NCBI GenBank assembly: GCA_024404275.1 | Contig: JAKSQG010000109.1 | Coordinates: 1-5,676 of the forward strand | Direction: 5' to 3' | Source of the DNA: Clostridia bacterium | GTDB taxonomy: Bacteria > Bacillota > Clostridia > Christensenellales > Aristaeellaceae | DNA length: 5,676 bases | Made by a program: the position numbers and the translations under genes | In this document: positions 1 to 5,676 of the stretch, piece after piece | Numbering within the stretch: position 1 is the first letter of the stretch | Layout of the letters: each line of letters opens with the position of its first letter | Notes under the pieces: generated by a model | Database searches by the model: none | What the model was told of the DNA's origin: nothing | What the model saw: only the letters and a program-made list of their open reading frames with translations

Positions 1-1486
1 CCGGGTCATCACCCTGTGGACCGCCACCACTCACGGTCTGCGTGATAAGATCCTGCCCAACCTGGATGAGTTCAACCCCATCCGTATGATGACCGACTCC
101 GGCGCCCGTGGCTCCTCTGCCCAGGTGTCCCAGCTGGCCGGTATGCGCGGCCTGATGGCATCTCCTACCGGTAAGACCGTGGAACTGCCCATCCGTGCAA
201 ACTTCCAGGAAGGCCTGAACGTGATCGAGTTCTTCCTGTCCAGCCATGGTTCCCGTAAGTCCCTGTCCGATACCGCTCTGCGTACTGCTGACTCTGGTTA
301 CCTGACCCGCCGTCTGGTGGACGTGGCCCAGGAAGTCATCGTCCGTGAGGAAGACTGCTTCGCGCTCCGCGGTGAAAATGTCCGCGGCATCCGCGTGGAA
401 GCCATCGGCGAAATGAAGAAGGTCAAGGATCGCGTCATCGGTCGTGTAGCGGCTGAAGATGTGATCGATCCTCGCACCGGTGAGGTCATTGTGCCGCTCA
501 ACGGCCGTATTGACTACAAGAAGGCCGATGCCATCGACAAAGCCGGCCTCAAGAGCGTGGCTGTCCGTTCTGTACTGACTTGCCGCTGCCAGCGCGGCGT
601 CTGCGCCCGCTGCTACGGCATGAACCTGGCGCACGGCGGAGATGTGGATATCGGTGAAGCTGTCGGTATTATCGCGGCTCAGGCCATCGGTGAGCCCGGT
701 ACTCAGCTGACGATGCGTACCTTCCATACCGGCGGCGTGGGTGGTCTGGCTGACATCACGCAGGGTCTTCCCCGCGTTGAGGAGCTGTTTGAGTCCCGTC
801 ATCCCAAGCACTGCGCCACGCTGGCGGAGATCAGCGGCCGCGTAAGCCTGGGCGAGAACAAAAAGCGCCGCGAGATTACCATTACCAACCCCGATGACGC
901 CAACGAGCGTAAGGTATATCCCATCCACTACGGTGTCCATATCAAGGTCAATGACGGCGATATGGTGCAGGCCGGTCAGGAACTGACCGAAGGTTCTGTG
1001 GATCCCGCCGAGCTGCTGCGTATTCTGGGCGTCAAGGCGGTTCAGAATTACCTGCTGACCGAAGTTTTGAACGTTTACCATTCTCAGGGCGGTGTTTCCA
1101 TCGCCGATAAGCATATCGAGATCATCATTCGTCAGATGCTGCGCAAAGTGCGCGTGGAAGACGCCGGTGATACCGATCTGCTGCCCGGCAGCTTTGTGGA
1201 TGTGTTCCGTTTTGAGGAGGCCAACGAGAAGACCGTGATGGCCGGCGGCAACCCCGCCAGCTGCAGCCGCAAACTGCTGGGTATCACCAAGGCTTCTCTG
1301 GCGACCGAATCCTTCATGTCCGCTGCCTCCTTCCAGGAGACGACCCGCGTGTTGACTGAAGCTGCTATCAAGGGCAAGGTCGATCCGCTGCTGGGTCTGA
1401 AGGAAAACGTGATCATCGGCAAGCTGATTCCTGCCGGTACCGGCCTTCGCCGCTACAAGAACATCGAACTGCAGGAAACCTATTGA
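1..1486 (+). CDS. rpoC: DNA-directed RNA polymerase subunit beta' (RpoC), C-terminal part, 5' end outside the window
   Basis: RpoC is the large catalytic subunit of RNA polymerase. The open frame enters from the left edge (first full codon at base 2), giving 494 visible residues and a TGA stop. The ATG at 86 is internal (within RMMTDSGARGS) and is not a start. Seen in order: the bridge-helix-side block MTDSGARGSSAQ and QLAGMRGLM; the second zinc site with cysteines at visible residues 119, 194, 201 and 204 (spacing 75, 7 and 3, matching the E. coli site closely); the trigger loop at about 218-245, with MRTFHTGG giving Met238, Arg239 and His242; then the C-terminal region ending in GTGLRRYKNIELQETY. 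The trigger loop runs uninterrupted, so the large insertion seen in gammaproteobacterial RpoC is absent. Codon use is strongly biased towards a few codons such as CTG, CGT and GGT, as expected for a highly expressed gene. It is normally the last part of an rpoB-rpoC unit, and a terminator follows directly. Identity is certain; only the 5' part is missing. Confidence 0.98.
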   Translation, partial: RVITLWTATTHGLRDKILPNLDEFNPIRMMTDSGARGSSAQVSQLAGMRGLMASPTGKTVELPIRANFQEGLNVIEFFLSSHGSRKSLSDTALRTADSGYLTRRLVDVAQEVIVREEDCFALRGENVRGIRVEAIGEMKKVKDRVIGRVAAEDVIDPRTGEVIVPLNGRIDYKKADAIDKAGLKSVAVRSVLTCRCQRGVCARCYGMNLAHGGDVDIGEAVGIIAAQAIGEPGTQLTMRTFHTGGVGGLADITQGLPRVEELFESRHPKHCATLAEISGRVSLGENKKRREITITNPDDANERKVYPIHYGVHIKVNDGDMVQAGQELTEGSVDPAELLRILGVKAVQNYLLTEVLNVYHSQGGVSIADKHIEIIIRQMLRKVRVEDAGDTDLLPGSFVDVFRFEEANEKTVMAGGNPASCSRKLLGITKASLATESFMSAASFQETTRVLTEAAIKGKVDPLLGLKENVIIGKLIPAGTGLRRYKNIELQETY

Positions 1487-1499
1487 TTTCACCATTCAA

Positions 1500-1533
1500 C
1501 GTCCTTCCCGTGAAAGCGGGAAGGGCGCTTTTT
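1500..1533 (+). terminator. Intrinsic terminator after rpoC
   Basis: An 11-base left arm (1500-1510) pairs with 1517-1527 with a single T-G wobble. The core is an uninterrupted 8-bp stem, CCTTCCCG with CGGGAAGG. A T-G pair may close a GAAA tetraloop (1512-1515). Five T residues follow at 1529-1533. It starts 13 bases after the rpoC stop, so it should end the rpoBC transcript and isolate lon from it. There is no A tract on the left side, so it reads as a forward-only terminator. Confidence 0.9.
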
Positions 1534-1553
1534 ATGTGCAAAGCGGGGCAGGG

Positions 1554-1582
1554 TTGCATTCAAGTACAGTATCTGATAAAAT
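1554..1582 (+). promoter_or_regulatory. Vegetative (sigma-A type) promoter of lon-engB
   Basis: A -35 element TTGCAT (1554-1559) is separated by exactly 17 bases from a -10 element TAAAAT (1577-1582). The -10 is preceded by TG at 1574-1575, giving an extended -10 (TGaTAAAAT). Expected transcription start is around 1589-1590, leaving a leader of about 45 bases before lon. The region is distinctly AT-rich compared with the flanking genes. I looked for a CIRCE element (HrcA) and for the tandem heptads recognised by CtsR and found neither, so classical heat-shock control of this lon is not visible. Confidence 0.75.
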
Positions 1583-1589
1583 ATATAAG

Positions 1590-1604
1590 GATTGCTATGC
1601 AATC
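1590..1604. repeat. Perfect inverted repeat at the predicted lon transcript start
   Basis: GATTGC and GCAATC form 6-bp perfect arms around a TAT centre. The element begins at about the predicted +1 of the lon transcript, so it could be a repressor operator just downstream of the promoter, or a short stem at the very 5' end of the mRNA that affects its stability. Arms this short can arise by chance; the position is the only reason to record it. Confidence 0.35.
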
Positions 1605-1624
1605 GTATTTGATGTAGACAATTT

Positions 1625-1629
1625 GGAGG
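1625..1629 (+). promoter_or_regulatory. Ribosome binding site of lon
   Basis: GGAGG lies 4 bases before the ATG at 1634, slightly close but strong. It fixes the lon start. The protein from this ATG begins MAGKRKTLHMVLLPLRG, which fits the conserved Lon N-terminal LPLRG motif. Confidence 0.85.
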
Positions 1630-1633
1630 CTTT

Positions 1634-2407
1634 ATGGCAGGCAAACGCAAAACGTTACATATGGTGCTGCTGCCGCTGCGCGGACTGATGATATTTCCCC
1701 ACATGGTGCTGCATTTTGATGTGGGCCGTCCCAAGAGCATTGCCTCTCTTGAGGCGGCGATGCTGGATGAGCAGCGCATTTTTCTGGTGGCGCAAAAGGA
1801 CGCCGATACGGTTGATCCCGAGGCGGAAGATCTCTATGAAGTGGGCACCATTGCCCATGTCAAGCAGGTTCTGAATTTGCCGGGCGATACCCTGCGTGTG
1901 CTGGTCGAGGGTGAAAAACGTGCCACCCTGAAAAAGATCGATCAGACAGAGCCTTTCTGGCTTGCAACGGTCACTCCGGAAGCGGAGCAGCCTGAGGATG
2001 CGCCGGAAATCTTGGAAGCACTGGTACGTACGGCGCGGGATGCATTTGAAAACTATGCCCATGTCAGCCAGCGTATTTCGGAGGAAACCATTCGCTCTGT
2101 CAGCGATGTGAAGGATCCCGGACAGCTGGCGGATGTGATTGCCGCCAATGTGCTTGGAAAGATCGAGGAGCGGCAGGCTATTTTGGAAGAGATGAACGTT
2201 GTCAAGCGTTTGGAAACGCTTTGCGGCGTCCTGGCGCGCGAATCTGAGCTTGCCGGGCTGGAACGCCAGGTGCAGGGCCGCGTTCGCAGCCAGATCGATA
2301 AGAATCAAAAAGAATACTATCTGCGCGAGCAGATGCGCGCCATCCAGGAGGAACTGGGGGAGAGCGACAGCACGGCGCAGGATGAGATCCGCAAAAAGCT
2401 GAAATAG
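1634..2407 (+). CDS. lon: Lon N-terminal fragment (substrate-binding domain and start of the coiled coil)
   Basis: This is the part of lon translated before the amber codon: 257 residues. Residues about 10-200 form the LON substrate-binding domain, opening with LLPLRGLMIFPHMVLHFDVGR and containing the strand-rich core around GTIAHVKQVLNLPGDTLRVLVEG. From about residue 180 the sequence is charged and helical, including the Lon signature helix at about 225-243 (QKEYYLREQMRAIQEELGE), and it ends in EIRRKLK-like sequence (EIRKKLK). The fragment lacks the second half of the helical linker and all ATPase and protease sequence, so it cannot hydrolyse ATP or peptide bonds. At most it could bind substrate or intact Lon; more likely it is unstable. 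Start supported by the GGAGG site at 1625-1629. Confidence 0.85.
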   Translation: MAGKRKTLHMVLLPLRGLMIFPHMVLHFDVGRPKSIASLEAAMLDEQRIFLVAQKDADTVDPEAEDLYEVGTIAHVKQVLNLPGDTLRVLVEGEKRATLKKIDQTEPFWLATVTPEAEQPEDAPEILEALVRTARDAFENYAHVSQRISEETIRSVSDVKDPGQLADVIAANVLGKIEERQAILEEMNVVKRLETLCGVLARESELAGLERQVQGRVRSQIDKNQKEYYLREQMRAIQEELGESDSTAQDEIRKKLK

Positions 2408-2458
2408 CTGCCGCTGAATGATGAAGCACGGGAAAAGGCCGAGAAAGAACTGAAACGG

Positions 2459-3976
2459 TTGAGCCGCATGGCTCCCGGTACGCCGGAAATCGGTGTCAGC
2501 GAGACCTATCTGGAGTGGATCTGCGATCTGCCCTGGGGGAAATATACGACCGATAATCTTGATCTGAAGCGTGCCCGCCGCATCCTGGATGAAGACCATT
2601 ACGGCATGAAGCAGGTAAAGGAACGTGTGATCGAGTATCTGGCTGTGCAGCGCATGAAGCAGATCAACAGTGGAGATTCTGCTTTGAAGGGTCCGATCCT
2701 TTGCTTTGTCGGCCCTCCCGGTGTGGGCAAGACCTCCATCGTGAAGGGGATTGCCAAAGCCGTGGGCCGCAAGTTTGTGCAGATGTCGCTCGGCGGTGTG
2801 CGGGATGAGGCTGAGATTCGCGGTCATCGCCGGACTTATGTGGGTGCTATTCCCGGACGTATTCTGTCTGCCATGAAGCAGGCCGGCACCATGAACCCTG
2901 TCTTCCTGTTTGATGAAATCGACAAGATGGGAAATGACTTCCGCGGCGATCCCGCCAGTGCCATGCTGGAGGTGCTGGACGGTGAGCAGAACATGGCTTT
3001 CCGCGATCATTATCTGGAGATGCCCTTTGATCTGTCACAGGTGATGTTCATCACCACAGCGAACAGCATGAGTACCATTCCGGCCCCGCTGCTGGACCGC
3101 ATGGAAATCATCGAAGTATCCAGCTATACCGAAGAGGAAAAGCTGCAGATTGCCAAACGCCACCTGCTCGCCAAGGAGACATTGGCGCATGGCCTTGAAA
3201 AGGGCAGCGTCAAGATTCCGGAGAGTGCTCTCAAAAGGATCATTGAGGATTATACCCGCGAGGCAGGTGTGCGTACCCTGACCCGTACGATTGCCTCGGT
3301 GGTGCGCAAGGCGGCTGTGGAAATGTTGGATAACAATCTTGCGCAGATTACCGTGACCAAAGAAAAAGTGCAGAAGTATCTGGGAGCACCGCGCTTCTTG
3401 CGCGATCTGCCTGAAAAAGAGCCGAGAGTGGGCATTGTGAACGGTCTGGCTTATACGACTGTGGGCGGTGAGATGCTGGCGGTGGAATGCGCTGTGCTGC
3501 CCGGCAGCGGAGCGCTGAGCCTGACCGGCAAGCTGGGCGATGTGATGAAGGAAAGCGCGCAGGCAGCGCTCAGTTGGGTACGTGTCCATGCTGAAGCATA
3601 CGGGTTGGAACCGGATTTTTATAAGAAATCGGATATTCATATCCATGTGCCGGAAGGCGCTGTGCCCAAGGATGGGCCTTCCGCCGGTGTGACCATGGCG
3701 ACGGCGCTCATTTCGGCACTGACGCAGCGCCCTGTGCGTCAGGATGTGGCGATGACGGGAGAGATCACGCTGCGCGGACGCGTGCTGCCCATCGGCGGAC
3801 TCAAAGAAAAAACATTGGCCGCCTACCGTGCCGGCATTCATACGCTGATCATTCCCAAAGAGAATAAAAAGGATCTGGAGGATGTGCCCGCCAAGGTGCT
3901 GGATACCTTTGATGTGGTATGTGCTGAGCAGATTGGCGATGTGCTGGCGAAAGCACTGATGGAAAAACAGGAGTAA
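2459..3976 (+). CDS. lon: Lon C-terminal fragment (AAA+ ATPase and Ser-Lys protease domains)
   Basis: This is the in-frame remainder of lon after the amber. Numbering from the TTG at 2459: Walker A GPPGVGKT at 85-92, Walker B VFLFDEID at 148-155, sensor-1 Asn202, likely arginine finger Arg214 in LLDRMEII, sensor-2 Arg272 in GVRTLTR, then the protease domain from about 325. The catalytic dyad is Ser408 in PKDGPSAG and Lys451 in GGLKEKT; their 43-residue separation equals that of E. coli Ser679 and Lys722. Everything needed for catalysis is intact, with no sign of decay. It is doubtful that this fragment is made alone: the TTG at 2459 is codon 276 of the full gene, and neither it nor the ATG at 2468 has a recognisable ribosome binding site. 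Without the N-terminal part, the family generally assembles and degrades proteins poorly. If the amber is an error or is read through, this is simply the second two-thirds of normal Lon. Confidence 0.8.
   Translation: MSRMAPGTPEIGVSETYLEWICDLPWGKYTTDNLDLKRARRILDEDHYGMKQVKERVIEYLAVQRMKQINSGDSALKGPILCFVGPPGVGKTSIVKGIAKAVGRKFVQMSLGGVRDEAEIRGHRRTYVGAIPGRILSAMKQAGTMNPVFLFDEIDKMGNDFRGDPASAMLEVLDGEQNMAFRDHYLEMPFDLSQVMFITTANSMSTIPAPLLDRMEIIEVSSYTEEEKLQIAKRHLLAKETLAHGLEKGSVKIPESALKRIIEDYTREAGVRTLTRTIASVVRKAAVEMLDNNLAQITVTKEKVQKYLGAPRFLRDLPEKEPRVGIVNGLAYTTVGGEMLAVECAVLPGSGALSLTGKLGDVMKESAQAALSWVRVHAEAYGLEPDFYKKSDIHIHVPEGAVPKDGPSAGVTMATALISALTQRPVRQDVAMTGEITLRGRVLPIGGLKEKTLAAYRAGIHTLIIPKENKKDLEDVPAKVLDTFDVVCAEQIGDVLAKALMEKQE
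3969..3973 (+). promoter_or_regulatory. Ribosome binding site of engB, inside the end of lon
   Basis: AGGAG lies in the last codons of lon, directly before its TAA (3974-3976), and 9 bases upstream of the GTG at 3983. Ribosomes finishing lon would terminate on top of the engB initiation region, an arrangement typical of translational coupling. It also decides the start: no ATG lies nearby, and the GTG gives the conserved family N-terminus. Confidence 0.8.
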
Positions 3977-3982
3977 GTATTC

Positions 3983-4576
3983 GTGGAGATCAAAAAAACA
4001 GAATTTGTGACCAGCATGGCGGAATACGGCAAATTCAAGGGCATCGGTCTGCCGCAGATTGCGGTGGCGGGGAAGAGCAATGTGGGCAAATCCAGCCTGA
4101 TCAATGCCCTCTGCCGGAACGGCAAACTGGCCAAAACCAGCGCCACGCCCGGCAAAACAAGACTCATCAATGTGTTTGCCATCAATCCCGGTGCTGGGGA
4201 CGCTTTCCATCTGATCGATCTGCCCGGTTATGGCTTCGCCAAGGTGGATATGCAGGAGAAACTCCGCTGGGGCGATATGATGCAGCATTATTTTGAAGGG
4301 ACAAGAGAGCTGAAGCTGGTGCTGCAGCTGGTGGATATCCGGCATGACCCCACGGCGGATGATGTGGATATGGTCAACTTCCTGCGGCAGATGCAGATCC
4401 CTTTTCAGGTAGTGGCGACCAAGTCCGATAAAATCAGCCGCGGCGCCCGCATGAAATACCTTGCGCCCATCTGCCGCGCGCTGCAGGTGCAGCCGTGGAA
4501 TGTGCTGACGTTTTCCAGCGAGAACGGCGATGGCCGCGATGAGCTGATACGGAAAATTGCCGAATCCATCGGATAA
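3983..4576 (+). CDS. engB: Ribosome biogenesis GTP-binding protein EngB/YsxC/YihA
   Basis: EngB (YsxC in Bacillus, YihA in E. coli) is a TrmE-Era-type GTPase that binds the ribosome and is needed for late assembly of the large subunit; it is essential in the model species tested. The product is 197 residues, matching the usual 195-210. All G motifs are present: G1 GKSNVGKSS at 30-38, G2 in KTSATPGKT around Thr55, G3 DLPG at 79-82 followed by YGFAKV, G4 TKSD at 146-149, and G5 SSENG around 168-172. The start is GTG, supported by AGGAG 9 bases upstream. It lies 6 bases after the lon stop and so belongs to the lon transcript; the lon-engB pair is a common bacterial arrangement. A terminator begins 3 bases after its TAA. 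The gene itself is fully intact, unlike lon. Confidence 0.96.
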   Translation: MEIKKTEFVTSMAEYGKFKGIGLPQIAVAGKSNVGKSSLINALCRNGKLAKTSATPGKTRLINVFAINPGAGDAFHLIDLPGYGFAKVDMQEKLRWGDMMQHYFEGTRELKLVLQLVDIRHDPTADDVDMVNFLRQMQIPFQVVATKSDKISRGARMKYLAPICRALQVQPWNVLTFSSENGDGRDELIRKIAESIG

Positions 4577-4578
4577 CG

Positions 4579-4608
4579 AAAAAAGATGCCTTTTACGGCA
4601 TCTTTTTT
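4579..4608. terminator. Bidirectional intrinsic terminator between convergent genes
   Basis: A perfect hairpin with 12-base arms: six A plus GATGCC (4579-4590) pair with GGCATC plus six T (4597-4608), around a 6-base loop. The G+C-rich inner stem flanked by A tract and T tract gives a U-tract terminator on either strand. It sits between engB ending at 4576 on the plus strand and the minus-strand gene whose stop is at 4630-4632, so it probably serves both. Confidence 0.92.
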
Positions 4609-4629
4609 CAGTTTATGGAAGGAATAGGA

Positions 4630-5676
4630 TTATTTCAGCGGAGCATAGGTATAGCGACCGATAAGGCGCGGCTTGCCATCGTAGATGCCAAAGGCATCCG
4701 CGTAGACACGGTAGCGCTGACCGACCACCCAGGTATCGCCGGACATGTTTTCCAGCAGCACCAGGCGTTCACCCTGCTCGGTATCGTCGGTATCCATCAG
4801 CGCCAGCTGCGGTTTGTTGCTGAGGATCTCGGTGATGGTGCCGATACAGACATAGATCTGCGTGTTGGCTACACGCACGGCGGTGTTGTTGAGGTAGTCG
4901 GCATAATTGCTGATGCCGGCGGCGGAGGAATCCATGGCCCAAGCCTTCGGAGTATAGGTGCTGGCATAGGGCACGTAGTAGATGCTCTTGATCAGCGTAG
5001 CGGTATGGCCGTCTTTTTCAGCCACGATGGTGATATCATTGGTACCGATGGTGCTGAACACGGCCTTGAAGGAGAAGGCACCGGTACTGTTCAGGTTGGA
5101 GGTATCCAGATCGACATGGGGAGAAAGCACCGTGATGGTCGCGCCCGGGACGGTCGTGCCGGTGATGGTCATTTGTGTATTGGAGCTGGTATTGCCCAGC
5201 GTGGCACCCAATTCCAAAGGAATATCCTGCGGCGCGCGGTAGAGTGTGACGACCAGACGGTTTTCACGGTACGCCTGACAGTTTACTACGATTTCAAAGG
5301 TATTTTCGCCGATGGCTTGCACAGGGGCGTTATAGGTGATCAGGCCGTCCTGCGTGTTGACGAAACTGGAAAAATCCTCACCGTTGATAAACACGGTGGA
5401 ATTCTGTTCCACACGGAACTGAAGCGCATAGGGCGAAGAGGTGACCTCCAGATAGGTGGTATCAGGCGAGACCAACGTACAGGGGGACAAGGGAATATCG
5501 ATGGTATAATGCACCGTGCCGAGCAGCTTCAATTCGCCTGAGGCAGAGCGCTCATAGGGGGTCAGGGTGATCTCCATGGTATCCGAGGTGATGTTCTTTT
5601 CCAGCTCATACCAGGTATAGTCGGCGATGGTCACTTCGGCATAGGCTTTGCCGGTCTCATCGGCGACGGCGACATA
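4630..5676 (-). CDS. Ig-like-domain protein, probably surface or secreted; N-terminal part outside the window
   Basis: I cannot assign a named gene. The frame is open through the right edge, so the 348 visible residues are the C-terminal part; the GTG at 5634 is internal. The sequence is rich in Thr, Ser, Asn, Val and Tyr with alternating hydrophobic residues, as in beta-sandwich proteins. Visible residues about 70-148 (TTYLEVTSSPYALQFRV through NRLVVTLYRAP) and about 164-236 (MTITGTTVPGATITVL, later GAFSFKAVFS and NDITIVAEKDG) have the pattern of bacterial Ig-like domains; the second resembles Big-type domains with a TxPGATITV strand. Residues about 254-348 form a different beta-rich domain (YVCIGTITEIL, VVGQRYRVYADAFG, KPRLIGRYTY) that may be an OB-like fold; this is inferred from pattern only. 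There is no C-terminal LPxTG anchor or membrane segment, so any signal peptide or membrane anchor would be in the missing N-terminus. The opposite strand is also open but gives a His/Gly-rich, non-family protein. Function unknown; perhaps cell-envelope or ligand binding. Confidence 0.75.
   Translation of the reverse strand, partial: YVAVADETGKAYAEVTIADYTWYELEKNITSDTMEITLTPYERSASGELKLLGTVHYTIDIPLSPCTLVSPDTTYLEVTSSPYALQFRVEQNSTVFINGEDFSSFVNTQDGLITYNAPVQAIGENTFEIVVNCQAYRENRLVVTLYRAPQDIPLELGATLGNTSSNTQMTITGTTVPGATITVLSPHVDLDTSNLNSTGAFSFKAVFSTIGTNDITIVAEKDGHTATLIKSIYYVPYASTYTPKAWAMDSSAAGISNYADYLNNTAVRVANTQIYVCIGTITEILSNKPQLALMDTDDTEQGERLVLLENMSGDTWVVGQRYRVYADAFGIYDGKPRLIGRYTYAPLK

Larger units (their letters stand above)
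1634..3976 (+). pseudogene. lon: ATP-dependent protease La (Lon), interrupted by an in-frame amber codon
   Basis: Lon is a cytoplasmic AAA+ protease that unfolds and degrades misfolded and short-lived regulatory proteins as a hexamer. Counting the stop as one residue, the gene spans 780 residues, normal for LonA. A TAG at 2405-2407 (position 258) interrupts it; the frame before and after is identical (1634 and 2459 differ by 275 codons exactly). The 50 bases after the stop still read as Lon (LPLNDEAREKAEKELKRLSR), with no other stop and no insertion or deletion, so the lesion is a single-codon event. One base would restore GAG, AAG or CAG, the kinds of codon expected in this helical linker. 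Possible explanations are a recent loss-of-function mutation, a base-call error, or suppression/readthrough of the amber. The visible neighbouring genes end in TGA or TAA, so the sequence does not suggest a general reassignment of TAG. The gene shares its promoter and transcript with engB. Confidence in Lon identity is near certain; real inactivation is uncertain. Confidence 0.8.

Noticed and set aside
1534..1633. CIRCE (HrcA) or CtsR heat-shock operator before lon
   Set aside because: I looked for TTAGCACTC/GAGTGCTAA arms and for tandem GGTCAAA-type heptads on both strands and found neither.
2405..2407. Genome-wide reassignment of TAG to an amino acid
   Set aside because: It is the only in-frame TAG seen in about 1,800 codons of real genes here. 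Amber-recoded codes of this kind are known mainly from phages and a few special lineages, and the window is ordinary chromosomal housekeeping DNA. A point mutation or sequencing error is simpler.
2405..2461. Programmed frameshift or insertion element as the cause of the lon break
   Set aside because: The frame is the same on both sides, no extra sequence is present, and the residues after the stop continue the Lon linker without a gap.
1655..3010. Minus-strand open frame of 451 codons opposite lon
   Set aside because: It lies wholly antisense to conserved Lon sequence, its translation is rich in His, Leu and Gln with no recognisable domain, and it has no supporting promoter. Its openness follows from lon codon use on the other strand.
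3600..3640. Internal promoter for engB within lon (TTGGAA with TATAAG)
   Set aside because: The -35-like and -10-like hexamers are only about 9 bases apart, far too close for a vegetative promoter.
3035..4345. Minus-strand open frame of 436 codons spanning the end of lon and most of engB
   Set aside because: It crosses two real, well-conserved genes and their junction, and gives a His/Gln/Arg-rich sequence without family features.
4615..5541. Plus-strand open frame of 308 codons opposite the Ig-like gene
   Set aside because: Its translation is Gly/His/Asp-rich low-complexity-like sequence, whereas the minus strand gives coherent Ig-like domains, is open to the window edge, and ends properly at the bidirectional terminator.

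Overview
The window looks like a chromosomal housekeeping segment from a Gram-positive gut-type Firmicute, probably class Clostridia. The RpoC has no large insertion around the trigger loop, the ribosome binding sites are strong GGAGG-type, and the G+C is moderately high (mid-50s percent by eye). The style of the protein sequences suggests the Oscillospiraceae/Ruminococcaceae (Faecalibacterium, Gemmiger or Subdoligranulum relatives). That placement is an inference from protein sequence and gene content, not from a marker search.

Layout, left to right. Bases 1-1486 (+) are the 3' third of rpoC, the RNA polymerase beta' subunit, entering from the left edge and ending in a strong intrinsic terminator at 1500-1533. 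A separate unit then begins with a near-consensus extended -10 promoter (1554-1582) and a small palindrome at the predicted transcript start (1590-1604). Next come lon (1634-3976, ATP-dependent protease La) and, 6 bases later, engB/ysxC (3983-4576, ribosome-assembly GTPase), whose ribosome binding site lies at the end of lon. The unit closes with a symmetrical hairpin (4579-4608) flanked by A and T tracts. From the right edge a convergent minus-strand gene (4630-5676, 5' end outside the window) runs into the same terminator. It encodes a beta-rich, probably surface or secreted protein with Ig-like domains.

The main anomaly is an in-frame amber codon (TAG, 2405-2407) inside lon. The reading frame on both sides is the same and the protein on both sides is well-conserved Lon, so one base substitution (or one base-call error) separates this allele from an ordinary gene of about 780 residues. 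As written, only the N-terminal substrate-binding and first coiled-coil part (257 residues) is translated. The AAA+ and Ser-Lys protease domains downstream keep every catalytic residue I could check, but have no good start site of their own. Because engB is normally essential and depends on the same visible promoter, possible polarity on engB is the main functional question.

I see no mobile element, CRISPR array, tRNA, rRNA or new multi-gene system. The gaps between genes (1487-1633, 3977-3982 and 4577-4629) are short and are explained by the terminators, promoter and ribosome binding sites listed.
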